Shown: positions 15,312-25,187 of the stretch, piece after piece
Layout: each line of letters begins with the position of its first letter
Numbering within the stretch: position 1 is the first letter of the stretch
Assembly (NCBI GenBank): GCA_028277745.1
Contig: JANQFR010000081.1
Span: forward strand, 1 to 36,062
Length of the DNA stretch: 36,062 bases
Direction: 5' to 3'
Origin: Phycisphaeraceae bacterium
GTDB taxonomy: Bacteria; Planctomycetota; Phycisphaerae; Phycisphaerales; Phycisphaeraceae
Made by a program: the position numbers and the translations under genes
The notes under the pieces: generated by a model
Told to the model about the DNA's origin: nothing
Database searches by the model: none
What the model saw: the letters and a program-made list of their open reading frames with translations, nothing else

Positions 15312-16376
15312 TCAGGCAGTGGTCTCCTTCTGCGTGCGTAGCGGGGCAGCCGCCGTGTTCCCCGGGGCGACGCAAGGCTCAACGACGATGCGGCGGGCAA
15401 CCACGCTGGAGTCCTTAACCAGTTCCTGCAACAGATCGACCGCGACCCGACACATCTGGTCGAACTGCACATCGACGGTCGTCAGGTCGAGCGGCACGTT
15501 GAGGCTGCGGCACACCCGACCGGCGCCCGCCACGCTGAACTGCCGGGGCACGTCGATACCCCGTGCCCGCAGGAACTGGATGACCTGCCAAGCCACCAGG
15601 TCGGTGTCGCAGAAGATCGCGGTCAGGTCGGGCTCGCGTTCGAGCAGCGCGGCGGTGACGTTGACCGCGTCGACCGAGTACACCTCCTGGACCCGCCGCT
15701 CGATCTGTCCATCGTCCATGCCGACCTCGCGGCAGGCGTCCCTGAACCCCTCGAAATACTGCTGGTGCAGCGGCCGTGACCGTGGCCCGACCATGATGCC
15801 GATCCGTTCATGTCCCATTCCCATGAGGTGACGGGCGATCAACTCACCGCCCCGGCGTGCATCGCCGGCAACCTGGTTGACGCCGCGAAACCCAGGCAAC
15901 GAACCCAGCAGCACGACCGGCATCTCCCACTTGGACAGGCGCTCCAGCAATCGCTCGGGCACCGCGCCGGTCAAGATCACACCGTCGACGCCATCATCCC
16001 GGAAGATCGGAGGGAGGGTGTCGCTCCGATCGATATGCTCGACGTCACACCAGGAAACCTGCAGCTTCAGATCCCTCTCACGGACCCAGCGCTCGACCCC
16101 CGACATCAGCCCGGCGTAGACCGGCGAATCGAACGTACGGTTGCACACCACCATACCCAGCACGTTGTTGACCTGTGTGACAAAGCTCCTTGCCGCGGCG
16201 CTGGGGCGGTAGTCCAGCTTCCGGGCCAATGCTTCGATCCGAGAGACCACTTCGTCGCTGATCCCCGGGTGGCCGGACAACGCCCGGGAAACGGTTGCAC
16301 GAGACACACCCGCAAGCGATGCGAGCTGGCTCTGGTTGATCCGGCGTCCCTTCGATTTTCCGGTAGCTATGGCCAC
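15312..16376 (-). CDS. LacI-family transcriptional regulator
   Basis: The protein has 354 residues. The N-terminal helix-turn-helix and hinge are complete: INQSQLASLAGVSRATVSRA (about residues 13-32), then LSGHPGISDEVVSRIEALA and LDYRPSAAAR. The C-terminal periplasmic-binding-protein-like sensor runs from about residue 68 (NNVLGMVVCNRTFDSPVYAG) to 340, with typical IFCDTDLVAWQVIQFLRARG. The effector is unknown, but the divergent sugar-degradation operon suggests a sugar or oligosaccharide. A perfect palindrome at 16409-16420 lies 33-44 bases upstream and is a likely operator for itself and perhaps the divergent operon. It is the first gene of the leftward series (PEP-CTERM, prepilin-like, SGNH). 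Confidence 0.95.
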   Translation of the reverse strand: MAIATGKSKGRRINQSQLASLAGVSRATVSRALSGHPGISDEVVSRIEALARKLDYRPSAAARSFVTQVNNVLGMVVCNRTFDSPVYAGLMSGVERWVRERDLKLQVSWCDVEHIDRSDTLPPIFRDDGVDGVILTGAVPERLLERLSKWEMPVVLLGSLPGFRGVNQVAGDARRGGELIARHLMGMGHERIGIMVGPRSRPLHQQYFEGFRDACREVGMDDGQIERRVQEVYSVDAVNVTAALLEREPDLTAIFCDTDLVAWQVIQFLRARGIDVPRQFSVAGAGRVCRSLNVPLDLTTVDVQFDQMCRVAVDLLQELVKDSSVVARRIVVEPCVAPGNTAAAPLRTQKETTA

Positions 16377-16701
16377 TCAACGAGGTCCAGGTGATGAAAA
16401 AGGTCAGTTCGTGTACACGATTGCGTTAGCATAAGCCCGTGCTCGCTACCGTGCAAGCATATTTTCTGTCCGCCATTGATAGATTTCTTTTTTGGGTGAT
16501 TGACTGTCACGGAGAAGCATATTCATATTTTTCATAAAACTTTTATTTTCAAGATTTATTTTATTTATTTAAAGATTTGTGCTGGTCAGTGAGTGCGGCA
16601 ATACCACCCGTATCCTGGGCCGGATCAGTAGAAATTTATGTTGACGATGGGCTGCGAATCCTTATGATCGCAGGCTTGGAATTCTTGTTTATCGGCATTG
16701 A
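16377..16701. promoter_or_regulatory. AT-rich divergent control region
   Basis: This gap of about 325 bases separates the LacI gene from the rightward operon. Roughly 16475-16580 is very AT-rich (runs such as TTTTCATAAAACTTTTATTTT), in strong contrast with the GC-rich flanks, as expected for promoters or UP-elements. No gene is seen. No single -35/-10 pair can be chosen with confidence. Confidence 0.6.
16409..16420. promoter_or_regulatory. Candidate LacI-family operator
   Basis: TCGTGTACACGA is a perfect 12-base palindrome 33 bases upstream of the LacI start. Its position and even symmetry fit a LacI-family dimer site, although the centre is TA instead of the common CG. Confidence 0.45.
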
Positions 16702-16704
16702 GTG

Positions 16705-19047
16705 ATGCAATTATGTGCATTAAGCCGTTCTCCGGGTGGCGCCGTAGGGCCGATCACCTTCGATCTGCCCCAAACCCGTCGCTCGGCCTATCCCCAATAC
16801 GTCACGATCAGCATCCCCAGTGCTACGCTGGCAAGCCCATCGGGTGAATTTGACCTGAGAGTCGAAGGTGATGATCAAAGCAGGATCCCCATCCAGGCCC
16901 GTGGTCTCGGCACGAACAGCCAATCGCCCAAATGGTCGTTCTGCGAAGCGGTGGCGCCTTCAGGCACGCGACTCGTCCTTGATGCAGCGGAGAAACCGAG
17001 CGCTTCATCCGCCGACGGCGCTGGCTTGGAAGAAGCAGCCGATGGCGGTTTTTTGCTCAGCAACCAACAGCTCCGCGTGGAAGTCGGCCCACGCGACAGT
17101 TCCATCATCCGCTCGATCACTTACGCGGGGCGCCGCGTATCGACTCCCGCACCTCTTGAACTGACCTACGAGGCGGGGGGTAAGACATTCGCGGCGTCGG
17201 GCGACACCGCGCGACGAGTGCGGGTCCTGGCCGAAGGACCTGTGCGCGTGGGCGTGGAAGTCGTCGGCCGCTACACCGGGCCCGCCGGCGAACCAGGGCT
17301 GGACTACCGCCTGCGGATCGAACTGCTCGCGGACCTGCCGGTGGTTGTCATCCAGCATTGGTTCTTCCACTGCCTGCCCAAGGCGCCCAACCTCACCGTA
17401 GATGGCATGGGGATTTCGTTGGCGATGGATGTGACGAGCAACGCCAAGCACTTCCGCCAGCTCAAGCACGGCCTCACAGGGACGCCGCGACCGGTCGTGA
17501 CAAACCGCCCAGTCGATGTACGGGTCGGTCACGACGGCGCTGTGCTTTGGCGCATGGCCGATGCCCGAGCGATGGAAGACAACACGGACTACCCGCCGTA
17601 CACCCTTCCGCCGGCCGACGAGTGCAGCGCATGGTTCGCCGCGGAGCTTGACGGCGCCTGGTGCGCCGCCAAAATCGACGATGCCTGCGACATGCCGCCC
17701 AAAGGGATGAGGCTGGACGAGGGGCGATTCGATTTCGATCTCTGGCCCAAGTGGGCAGCGCCCATGCAATTGCCGCAGGGCCGGTCGCGCTCCACCACGT
17801 TGCGGCTGGCGTTTGGGGATCGCTCGCCAAACCAGCCGTTGTTGTGCGAGACGGTTGATGCAGCGCTCAGCGCATCGCGCTGCGAGACGCCGTTGCTCCT
17901 GGGCCCAGAAGCGTACGCGAGAGCCGGTGTCTTTGAACAAGACCGCCTGCTGCGCCACGATCGCAAGCACGCTCGCTTTGACGATTATCTCGGCCGGGTC
18001 GCCTGCCCGCCGACAGTGGCGGGCATGTTCGACCTGGGCGACACACCCGACCCGGGTTACCAGACGACTTACCTGCGCACCGGCCGTCGTCTCGAGGCGA
18101 TCGCGCCGCTGGCCCAGCAGCGACCCGTGCAATTCCTCACGGGGGTCCGCCAAGCGCTGGCCCCGTGGTCTGACGCGTCACAGTTCGAGCCCATCTGGGC
18201 CAACAACGAGTACGACGTGATCTGGTGCATCGGCGGCGAGATCATGCGCGCCGGCCGGCGCGATCTGCTGCCGTCACTGCGATGGTTCGCGCGTCACGCT
18301 ATCGAAGTCGATTTCGTCCACTATTCGGACCATCCGGTCAAACACCGGGCGACGCCGCCACATTGCGCCCGCCACACCACCGCGGGCGCGTACCCCAGCC
18401 ACTTCTGGACCGAAGGGCTGCTGCAGTACTACGCCCTGACCGGCGACGAAGACGCGCTGGCGTTCGCCCGCGGGATCGGCGACAAGATCGTCCAACTGCT
18501 GACCGATCCGGAGCACCGCAGCAAACTCTGGCGCCCGACGCGCGAACTGGGTTGGGCGCTCCTGGCCTTGTCCGCTCTGATCGAGTTCGACCCGGCCCCG
18601 AGCTACCGTGACCTGGCGACCGAGATCGCCGACGACCTGATCGACGCACCGCTCACTGACGATTACATTGCCGACGCCGTGAAGTATTCCTTCGGCTACG
18701 CGTCGATCGTGCTGGGGGTCGACCGGTGGTACGGCGTTAACGGCGGCGACCGCTACCGCGACTGGCTGGTCGCCTTCGCGCAACGGTGCGCCGGACGGCT
18801 GGGTGATGGGGCGGGTGTCGTGCCGAGCATGGGGCTGTGCATCCTGCACGCGGGCTACAAACACAGCGGCGACGCAGACCTCGTCCGCAGCGGGATGCGC
18901 GTGTTGGAACAGATTATCGATAGTCAGGCGTGGATCGATCCGCCGCCATACACCAAACCTTTCGCGATGTTGTATCGCCCGTTGAGCCGTTTCCTCGCGG
19001 ACGCGGCCGCCGAGGGGCTGCTGGATAAATTGGACTACCGCTTTTAA
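16705..19047 (+). CDS. PcRGLX/YetA-like protein (exo-rhamnogalacturonan lyase-like)
   Basis: The protein has about 780 residues. The layout fits the PcRGLX/YetA family: an N-terminal beta domain (about 1-90, with PIQARGL and SPKWSF), a second beta-sandwich (about 105-380), and a C-terminal alpha/alpha-barrel-like part with the motif HTTAGAYPSHFWTEGLLQYY (about 563-582) and ALTGDEDALAFARGIGDKI. The fungal member PcRGLX is an exo-acting rhamnogalacturonan lyase; bacterial relatives are mostly uncharacterised, so only a role in acidic-glycan cleavage is inferred. No signal peptide is seen, suggesting a cytoplasmic site. GTG at 16702 directly precedes ATG at 16705; both lack a clear ribosome binding site. 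It is the first gene of the rightward operon. Confidence 0.6.
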   Translation: MQLCALSRSPGGAVGPITFDLPQTRRSAYPQYVTISIPSATLASPSGEFDLRVEGDDQSRIPIQARGLGTNSQSPKWSFCEAVAPSGTRLVLDAAEKPSASSADGAGLEEAADGGFLLSNQQLRVEVGPRDSSIIRSITYAGRRVSTPAPLELTYEAGGKTFAASGDTARRVRVLAEGPVRVGVEVVGRYTGPAGEPGLDYRLRIELLADLPVVVIQHWFFHCLPKAPNLTVDGMGISLAMDVTSNAKHFRQLKHGLTGTPRPVVTNRPVDVRVGHDGAVLWRMADARAMEDNTDYPPYTLPPADECSAWFAAELDGAWCAAKIDDACDMPPKGMRLDEGRFDFDLWPKWAAPMQLPQGRSRSTTLRLAFGDRSPNQPLLCETVDAALSASRCETPLLLGPEAYARAGVFEQDRLLRHDRKHARFDDYLGRVACPPTVAGMFDLGDTPDPGYQTTYLRTGRRLEAIAPLAQQRPVQFLTGVRQALAPWSDASQFEPIWANNEYDVIWCIGGEIMRAGRRDLLPSLRWFARHAIEVDFVHYSDHPVKHRATPPHCARHTTAGAYPSHFWTEGLLQYYALTGDEDALAFARGIGDKIVQLLTDPEHRSKLWRPTRELGWALLALSALIEFDPAPSYRDLATEIADDLIDAPLTDDYIADAVKYSFGYASIVLGVDRWYGVNGGDRYRDWLVAFAQRCAGRLGDGAGVVPSMGLCILHAGYKHSGDADLVRSGMRVLEQIIDSQAWIDPPPYTKPFAMLYRPLSRFLADAAAEGLLDKLDYRF

Positions 19048-19076
19048 GCGCACGTGGTTGCGCGGATGGACGATTG

Positions 19077-21746
19077 ATGAAAATCTCGACAATAATTCAT
19101 AAGTTGGTGACCCGTCGCTACGCAGCGTTGTGGATCCTCGTGATGACTTGTGCGGCGTGGTCCGCGGCGCCAGCGGACGCTGTGACGGTCGTGGAGGATG
19201 GGGCGCCGGTCGCGGACATCTACGTCAACACAACCGGCGCTGTGGGCAAAAACGATCAAGTGCTCTTGGACGCCGGCCAGTGGTTGGCCGAATCGCTGGA
19301 AAGGGCGTGCGGCCTGGCCCCGGCACTCGTTGATACCGAAAACACGACACCCATCATCATCATCGCTCGGGCGGACCAATACCCTCAGATCGCGGCCGAG
19401 GCGGGCCTCGATCTCGATGACACCGACGCCTATTGCCTCGTCGGTGAGTCCGGCCGTCTCTACGTCCTCGGCGCCAGCGAATTCAGTGCTCGCCACGGCG
19501 TCGCTGACCTGCTGCACGAATGGGGCTTTCGCTTCTACAACCCGATGCCCCTGTGGCATCACATCCCGCAGCTGACCGAGGTCACTTTCGACGCAAAACG
19601 TGCCGAGTCGCCCGAGTTGCGCGGCCGCAAGATCTGGTACGCCTACGGTGTCCGGACCGAGGACCTGAAGAACAACGCCAAGCGATGGGACGTCGCCAAC
19701 CGGCTCGTCCAGGCCGCCCCGTTCCGGACCGGACACAGCTACGGCAACATCGTCGGCCGCAACAAAGAAGCCTTCGACCAACACCCCGAATACTTCGCCT
19801 TGCTGGAAGACGGCACGCGTGACACGCAGCGCGGCATCAACGCCCGCAAGCTGTGCTACTCCAATCCAGACCTCGCCGAGTTAATCGTTGCCGACCGCAT
19901 CAAGCTCCTGGAAGAATACCGCAAGGTCAATCCATACGAGTTCATGGTCTCCATGGACCCGTCCGATGGCCCGGGCACCTGCCACTGCGAACCGTGCGCT
20001 GCGTTGGGGACAGCCACCGATCGGGTTATCCACCTGGCCAACGAGGTCGCCAAAGGGCTGCGTGAGAAGCACCCCGACGGGTGGGTCGGGCTGTACGCCT
20101 ATTCAAGCCATCGGTTGCCTCCGACCATCGCGGTCGAGCCGAACGTCTACGTGCAGGTCGCAATGGGTTTCAACCGGACGCAGTACTCGCTGCCACAGTT
20201 GGTCAGCTTGTGGGCGGAGAAAGTCAGCGCCATCGGATTACGGGAGTACTACGGGGTGGAGGCGTGGGACTGGGGCCTGCCCGGCCGGGCACGCGGGACC
20301 CAGGTGGATTATCACCGCAAGTGGATTCCCTACTACACGCAGCGTAATGTCAACGCGATCAACGCCGAGAGCAATGCCAACTGGGGAGCGCAGACGTTGG
20401 GTCAGTACGTCGCCTCACAGATGATGTGGGACCCGACGGTGGACGTCGATGCGATCGAGGATGCGTACTTCATCAATATGTACGGCGAGGCCGCGGAGCC
20501 GATCCGTCGGATGCACAAGCGTTTCGATTCGGCGCCCCAGCTCAAGCCGTTCGCCCTCAAGCCCATTTTCGATGACTTGCAAGAGGCCTACGAGTTGGCC
20601 CAAACGGAAGAAGTGCGGCGCCGAATCACGGACATGATGTCATATCTGCACTACGTGCGGCTGTTCATGGATTTCCAGGACGCCGCGGATCGTGACCGCA
20701 AACACGGCGATACCTACTACGACGCGCTCGGCCCGTTGATGACCTATGCCTGGCGGACCCGTGACCGCGGCATGGTCCACTACTACGCGTTGGCGAGGCG
20801 GCTGTGCAACGGCATACCCCTCAAAGATCACCGCTTCGAATACTGGATGTTTTTGAGCGATACCAAGACCGTGCCGGAAAAGTATCTGATCGAGTCGGGC
20901 GTCGACCCTGCTTCAATTCCTGACCAGCCGATCTGGAAGAAAGGCGAGCAACTCAGCGATGAGGAGATTCAGGAACGGTTCGCGGCAGACTTGGCCATCC
21001 TCACCGAGCGTGCCGGCGTGCTTCACGAGTTCTCCGACGATCTGGTGCCGGTCGATATCGGTGACGCCCAAGACGGCGCATCGCTGATCTTTCTGAACGA
21101 GGAACCCGGGTTGAGTCGCTTCCGCTATAGCCTGCGTGCGAAGATTGTGGCGGCCGGCCCTCAGTCGTTGGCATTGCGGATAGCGCCCGACTCCCGGAAA
21201 TGTGAAATCAAACTTACCGCGCCCAACGGCAAGGTGATCTATGACGACATTTTCTACAGCAACACCGATGACCCTAACGCAGGGGAAGCCCCGTTTCAGG
21301 ACCTGCCGCTCGACCTGCCCACCGAGGGCGATTATGAGCTGACGATCGCCGGCAATTGCCGGCTCGCCGTGCCGCCGAACGCGCCAATGGTTTTTGAGGC
21401 CTCGGCGTCGATGCCGGCTCATTCCGAATACAGCGGCCACCATTACTTCTATGTGCCTCAGGACACATCGAAGCTCCGGTTCGACGTGGACATTCGTTTG
21501 AGCCTGCTCGATCCGGATGGTGTCCGAACCGACTACAGCCCCAAAGACCGCGTCCCCGGCAAATCGTACATCGAGATCGACGTACCCGAAGAACACCGCG
21601 GCCGTGTCTGGAGCACATTTCCTCAGACGCGCGGGAAGTTCTATTTCCTCAACATTCCGCCTTATCTCAGCTTTTACCGCAGCATGATGTTCACACCCCG
21701 CGAAGTCGCTGAGGCCGATCAACTAACGCAAAGGAACCCACAATGA
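19077..21746 (+). CDS. Secreted DUF4838 glycosidase-like protein (copy 1)
   Basis: The protein has about 889 residues. A signal peptide (about 1-36, ending PADAV) is followed by a GH20/GH67-type N-terminal alpha/beta domain (about 37-170), then the DUF4838 barrel with GRKIWYAYG (about 183), MDPSDGPGTCHCEPC (about 292-307) and EYYGVEAWDWG (about 389-399). A C-terminal beta-sandwich spans about 690-880. DUF4838 proteins resemble alpha-glucuronidase/hexosaminidase barrels and are widespread in Planctomycetes near glycan-degradation genes; no activity is established to my knowledge. The ATG at 19077 is preferred to TTG at 19074. It starts 30 bp after the PcRGLX-like gene and overlaps copy 2 by 4 bases (ATGA). 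Confidence 0.85.
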   Translation: MKISTIIHKLVTRRYAALWILVMTCAAWSAAPADAVTVVEDGAPVADIYVNTTGAVGKNDQVLLDAGQWLAESLERACGLAPALVDTENTTPIIIIARADQYPQIAAEAGLDLDDTDAYCLVGESGRLYVLGASEFSARHGVADLLHEWGFRFYNPMPLWHHIPQLTEVTFDAKRAESPELRGRKIWYAYGVRTEDLKNNAKRWDVANRLVQAAPFRTGHSYGNIVGRNKEAFDQHPEYFALLEDGTRDTQRGINARKLCYSNPDLAELIVADRIKLLEEYRKVNPYEFMVSMDPSDGPGTCHCEPCAALGTATDRVIHLANEVAKGLREKHPDGWVGLYAYSSHRLPPTIAVEPNVYVQVAMGFNRTQYSLPQLVSLWAEKVSAIGLREYYGVEAWDWGLPGRARGTQVDYHRKWIPYYTQRNVNAINAESNANWGAQTLGQYVASQMMWDPTVDVDAIEDAYFINMYGEAAEPIRRMHKRFDSAPQLKPFALKPIFDDLQEAYELAQTEEVRRRITDMMSYLHYVRLFMDFQDAADRDRKHGDTYYDALGPLMTYAWRTRDRGMVHYYALARRLCNGIPLKDHRFEYWMFLSDTKTVPEKYLIESGVDPASIPDQPIWKKGEQLSDEEIQERFAADLAILTERAGVLHEFSDDLVPVDIGDAQDGASLIFLNEEPGLSRFRYSLRAKIVAAGPQSLALRIAPDSRKCEIKLTAPNGKVIYDDIFYSNTDDPNAGEAPFQDLPLDLPTEGDYELTIAGNCRLAVPPNAPMVFEASASMPAHSEYSGHHYFYVPQDTSKLRFDVDIRLSLLDPDGVRTDYSPKDRVPGKSYIEIDVPEEHRGRVWSTFPQTRGKFYFLNIPPYLSFYRSMMFTPREVAEADQLTQRNPQ

Positions 21747-24379
21747 GTGGCTGCCGTCCGCTGGCACTGTCCATCGTTTCTCTGTTGCTTCTGTCGGCGT
21801 CGCCGTCGGTGCATGCCGCGTTCGAGTTGGTCACGCAGGGTCAACCGAGGGCAGACATCGTTACGGATACCGGCCAAACGCAGGGGAAGAACGGCCAGAT
21901 CATCCAAGCGGCAGGTCAGTGGCTGGGCGAGAGTGTCCAACGGGCGACTGGCGCCCAGCTTGAGGTGCTGGACCAGGCTGGCGATAGGGCGGCGGTCGTG
22001 CTCGCGCTCGCTGCGCAGCATCCCGATATCGCCAAGCAGGCAGGGCTTGAGCCCGGCCAGCCGGACGCGTTTGCCATCGTCACCGCCCCGCCACAACGTG
22101 TTTACGTGCTGGGGAACAGCGCGGTGGGCGTGCGCCACGGCGTGGCAACGCTATTGCACGAGCTCGGTTTCCGTTGGTACGCCCCTTCGCCGCGCTGGTG
22201 GGTCACACCCGAAACCCAGAGGCTGGCCGTTGATCTAAATACAGTGCAGACACCGGCCTTGCGTGGGCGCAAGATCTGGTACGCCTACGGGACCGGCGGC
22301 GACAAGCCGATGCAAGCGAACTATCTGCGATGGGCCAATGCCAATCGCCTAGGCTCCGCCGCACCTTTCCACACCGGGCACAGCTACGGGCACATCATCC
22401 GCCGCAACAAGGAAGTCTTCGATCAGCACCCCGAATACTTCGCCATGCTCGAGAACGGGCAACGCGACACCCACAGCGGTCTCAACGCCCGCAAGTTCTG
22501 TTACTCCAACCCCGGCCTGATCGAACTGGTCAGTGCCGACCGTATCAAGCTCTTAGAAGAAAGGCGAAAAGCCAACCCACACGAGTTCATGGTCTCAGTC
22601 GACCCATCCGATGGCCGCGGCACCTGCCACTGCGACGACTGCGTCGCGCTGGGCACGACCACCGATCGTGTGATCCACCTGGCTAACGAAGTTGCCAAAG
22701 CCTTACGTCAAAAGCATCCCGACGCCTGGGTCGGCCTGTATGTCTACTCGAGCCACCGGACGCCGCCGACCATCGAAGTCGAGCCGAACGTCTACGTCCA
22801 GGTCGCGATGGGTTTCAACCGCACCCAGTACACGCTGCCCGAACTGGTCAGCGCCTGGGCCCAGAAAGTCAACGCCATCGGGCTGCGGGAGTACTACGGT
22901 GTAGAGGCATGGGACTGGGGGATGCCCGGCCGGATGCGAGGCGCGCAAGTGGACTACCATCGCAAGTGGATTCCGTACTACGCAAAACGTAAACTCAACG
23001 CGCTGAACGCGGAGACCAACGCGAACTGGGGCGGGCAGACCCTGGGGCTGTATGTCGCCTCTCAGTTGATCTGGGACCCGTCCGCGGATGTCGACGCGAT
23101 GGTGGACGAGTATTTCGAACGCAGCTTCGGCTCGGCTGCCGAACCGATGCGGGCGTTGCAAGCCAAGTTCGACCTCGGTCCGCCGCTTCAGCCAACAACG
23201 CTCCGGCCGATGTTCGACGATCTGACTCACGCCTTTGACACGGCCGGAAACGCCCCGTCCGTCCGTGCGCGGATTGTCGACATGATGGCTTACATGCACT
23301 ACCTGATGCTGTTTCGTGACCTGATGATCGCTGAGAGTCAGTCGCCCGAACGTGGCGATGTCTACTACGACGCGCTTGGGCCGCTGATGGAGTTCGCTTG
23401 GCGCATCCGCGATCGTGACGTCGTCCATTACTACGCGCTTGCACGCCGGCTTTGCAACGGCCTCCCTCTCGTTGACCATCGTTTCGAGTACTGGATGGCG
23501 TTGGGTGAAAAACCCATACGCGAGAAACACCTCACCGAATCGGGCGTCGACCCGGCTGATCTTCCCGACCGTCCGATCTGGAAAACCGGTGGGACATACA
23601 CCGATCAGCAGATCATCGAACTGTTCCGACAGGACCGAAAGCGCCTCGAACATGACGATGACCCCACTGTTTTCTACACCCGGTACTTCGATTTCTGCGC
23701 GACGCCCGGAGAAGACGCAGGGTCCAGCAAGGCCGCCGATATAGACGTTCCTGGTGCGGCACAGTTCCGCGACGGGGTCACGGCTTACTTCGGACCGCCG
23801 AACCAGGCAACCTATGCTCTTGAAGTCAAGGCGATTGACAAACCGGTGACAGTTACCGCCTATCGACGGGGTAAAGATGTGATGTCCAAGCAGATTATCA
23901 AGCCGAGCCCGGATTTACAGACAGTCGAGATCAAACTACCCAAAGCCGGTGAATATCGGGTTACCATCGATGGCGACGCCGTGGTGCGCACCGCCCCTGA
24001 AGTGCCGATGATGTACGAAGCTTCGCCGGCGCTGCCTGCCAAACTGGTCGATAGTGGCCCGCTCTATTTCTATGTGCCACGCGGCGCTGAGGAATTGGTG
24101 TTCAACACCGATGGCCGTGTCACGTTGAAGATACCCGGCAAGAGCGAACCCGTGACCTATACCGCAAAAGACCGTGAGCCAGGCAAAGACTACATCGTCG
24201 TTCCGTTAGACGAGCAAACCGCGGGCCGCGTCTGGCACGTCACATCTGACTCTGCGGGCCCGTTCAAGCTGATCAATGTACCGCCCTTGCTGACCCCACA
24301 CCGACATGTGTTGCTGATTCCCCGTGGGGTGTCGATGGCGGACGCTTTGACGACCGGAGGGCGGTCGGATGACCCGTGA
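21743..24379 (+). CDS. Secreted DUF4838 glycosidase-like protein (copy 2)
   Basis: The protein has 878 residues. The signal peptide is residues 1-25 (ending SVHA). The same domain series as copy 1 is present: GRKIWYAYG (about 175), VDPSDGRGTCHCDDC (about 285-300), EYYGVEAWDWGMPGR (about 381-395) and a C-terminal beta-sandwich. The central barrel is very similar to copy 1, while the N-terminus and the region after about residue 620 differ more. This pattern is a tandem duplication with diverged ends, hinting at different substrates or binding roles. Translation is coupled to copy 1 through ATGA, and the 3' end overlaps the PIG-L gene by 11 bases. Confidence 0.85.
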   Translation: MSGCRPLALSIVSLLLLSASPSVHAAFELVTQGQPRADIVTDTGQTQGKNGQIIQAAGQWLGESVQRATGAQLEVLDQAGDRAAVVLALAAQHPDIAKQAGLEPGQPDAFAIVTAPPQRVYVLGNSAVGVRHGVATLLHELGFRWYAPSPRWWVTPETQRLAVDLNTVQTPALRGRKIWYAYGTGGDKPMQANYLRWANANRLGSAAPFHTGHSYGHIIRRNKEVFDQHPEYFAMLENGQRDTHSGLNARKFCYSNPGLIELVSADRIKLLEERRKANPHEFMVSVDPSDGRGTCHCDDCVALGTTTDRVIHLANEVAKALRQKHPDAWVGLYVYSSHRTPPTIEVEPNVYVQVAMGFNRTQYTLPELVSAWAQKVNAIGLREYYGVEAWDWGMPGRMRGAQVDYHRKWIPYYAKRKLNALNAETNANWGGQTLGLYVASQLIWDPSADVDAMVDEYFERSFGSAAEPMRALQAKFDLGPPLQPTTLRPMFDDLTHAFDTAGNAPSVRARIVDMMAYMHYLMLFRDLMIAESQSPERGDVYYDALGPLMEFAWRIRDRDVVHYYALARRLCNGLPLVDHRFEYWMALGEKPIREKHLTESGVDPADLPDRPIWKTGGTYTDQQIIELFRQDRKRLEHDDDPTVFYTRYFDFCATPGEDAGSSKAADIDVPGAAQFRDGVTAYFGPPNQATYALEVKAIDKPVTVTAYRRGKDVMSKQIIKPSPDLQTVEIKLPKAGEYRVTIDGDAVVRTAPEVPMMYEASPALPAKLVDSGPLYFYVPRGAEELVFNTDGRVTLKIPGKSEPVTYTAKDREPGKDYIVVPLDEQTAGRVWHVTSDSAGPFKLINVPPLLTPHRHVLLIPRGVSMADALTTGGRSDDP

Positions 24380-25187
24380 TGAGGGTTCACTGGTGCTGAT
24401 CGGCGCACACGCCGATGACATCGAGTTGCATGCCGGCGGATTTGCGGCGCGTGAATCCGAAGCCGGACGGCCGGTCCACTTCGTCATGGTCACCAATAAC
24501 ATGTCGGGCAATCTGCTGCCCGATGGCAACCCCAATAAACCGCCGCACCGAATGCCGCCTGCTCCGACGCGTGAGATCCGACACCGCGAGCAGCGCAACG
24601 CGGCCGAGGTCATTGGCGCTGCCGTCCATTTCCTTGACTATCCCCAGCGTCACTATTGGGATGGCCGTGAAGCAGTGTCGCTGTCGTTTACCGAGCAAAA
24701 CCACGATCCGTTACCCGCATCATCCGCCAAGCCACCGATCATCATCGCGGCCCAGGACCCCGACGCTATCAACGAGATGGGGGAACTGCTGGTCGCGCTG
24801 AAACCCCGAGTAATCGTGACCCAAACGATCACCGACGTCGACCCAGAGCATCACGCGGTCGCGTCGCTTGTCTGGCAGGCGTATCGGCTCAAAGCGATGG
24901 CTCTATCAGGCGTACAGCTCTTGTTTTGGGCGCCAGGCACGACGAGCTACGCCGGCATGCTGCCGCAACACTTCGATCATTTCGTGCCATTAAACAACAC
25001 CCAATTCGAGTGCAAGATGCGCATGTTGCGTTGCCACGCAAGCCAGATGACCAATCGCCGATTGGAGATGGTCGAGTGCCGCGCACGCCACTGGGGGGCA
25101 GAACTGGGCGTCACGTTTGCCGAGCCGTTTACCACCGTTTTCAACGGCCTGGAGAGGAGTGTCGGCGATGCCGCTGAACCTGGCTGA
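24369..25187 (+). CDS. PIG-L/LmbE-family deacetylase
   Basis: The protein has 272 residues. The zinc-binding signature is present as AHADDIELHAGG (residues 13-24; the usual AHPDD is AHADD here). The second metal region is DVDPEHH (about 156-162), again with the expected His. These enzymes remove N-acetyl groups from amino sugars such as GlcNAc conjugates. There is no signal peptide, so it acts inside the cell. Its place in a glycan operon, just before a glycosidase and an aminotransferase, suggests processing of an N-acetylated sugar. The start overlaps the DUF4838 gene by 11 bases and the end overlaps the GH106-like gene by 20. Confidence 0.85.
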   Translation: MTRDEGSLVLIGAHADDIELHAGGFAARESEAGRPVHFVMVTNNMSGNLLPDGNPNKPPHRMPPAPTREIRHREQRNAAEVIGAAVHFLDYPQRHYWDGREAVSLSFTEQNHDPLPASSAKPPIIIAAQDPDAINEMGELLVALKPRVIVTQTITDVDPEHHAVASLVWQAYRLKAMALSGVQLLFWAPGTTSYAGMLPQHFDHFVPLNNTQFECKMRMLRCHASQMTNRRLEMVECRARHWGAELGVTFAEPFTTVFNGLERSVGDAAEPG

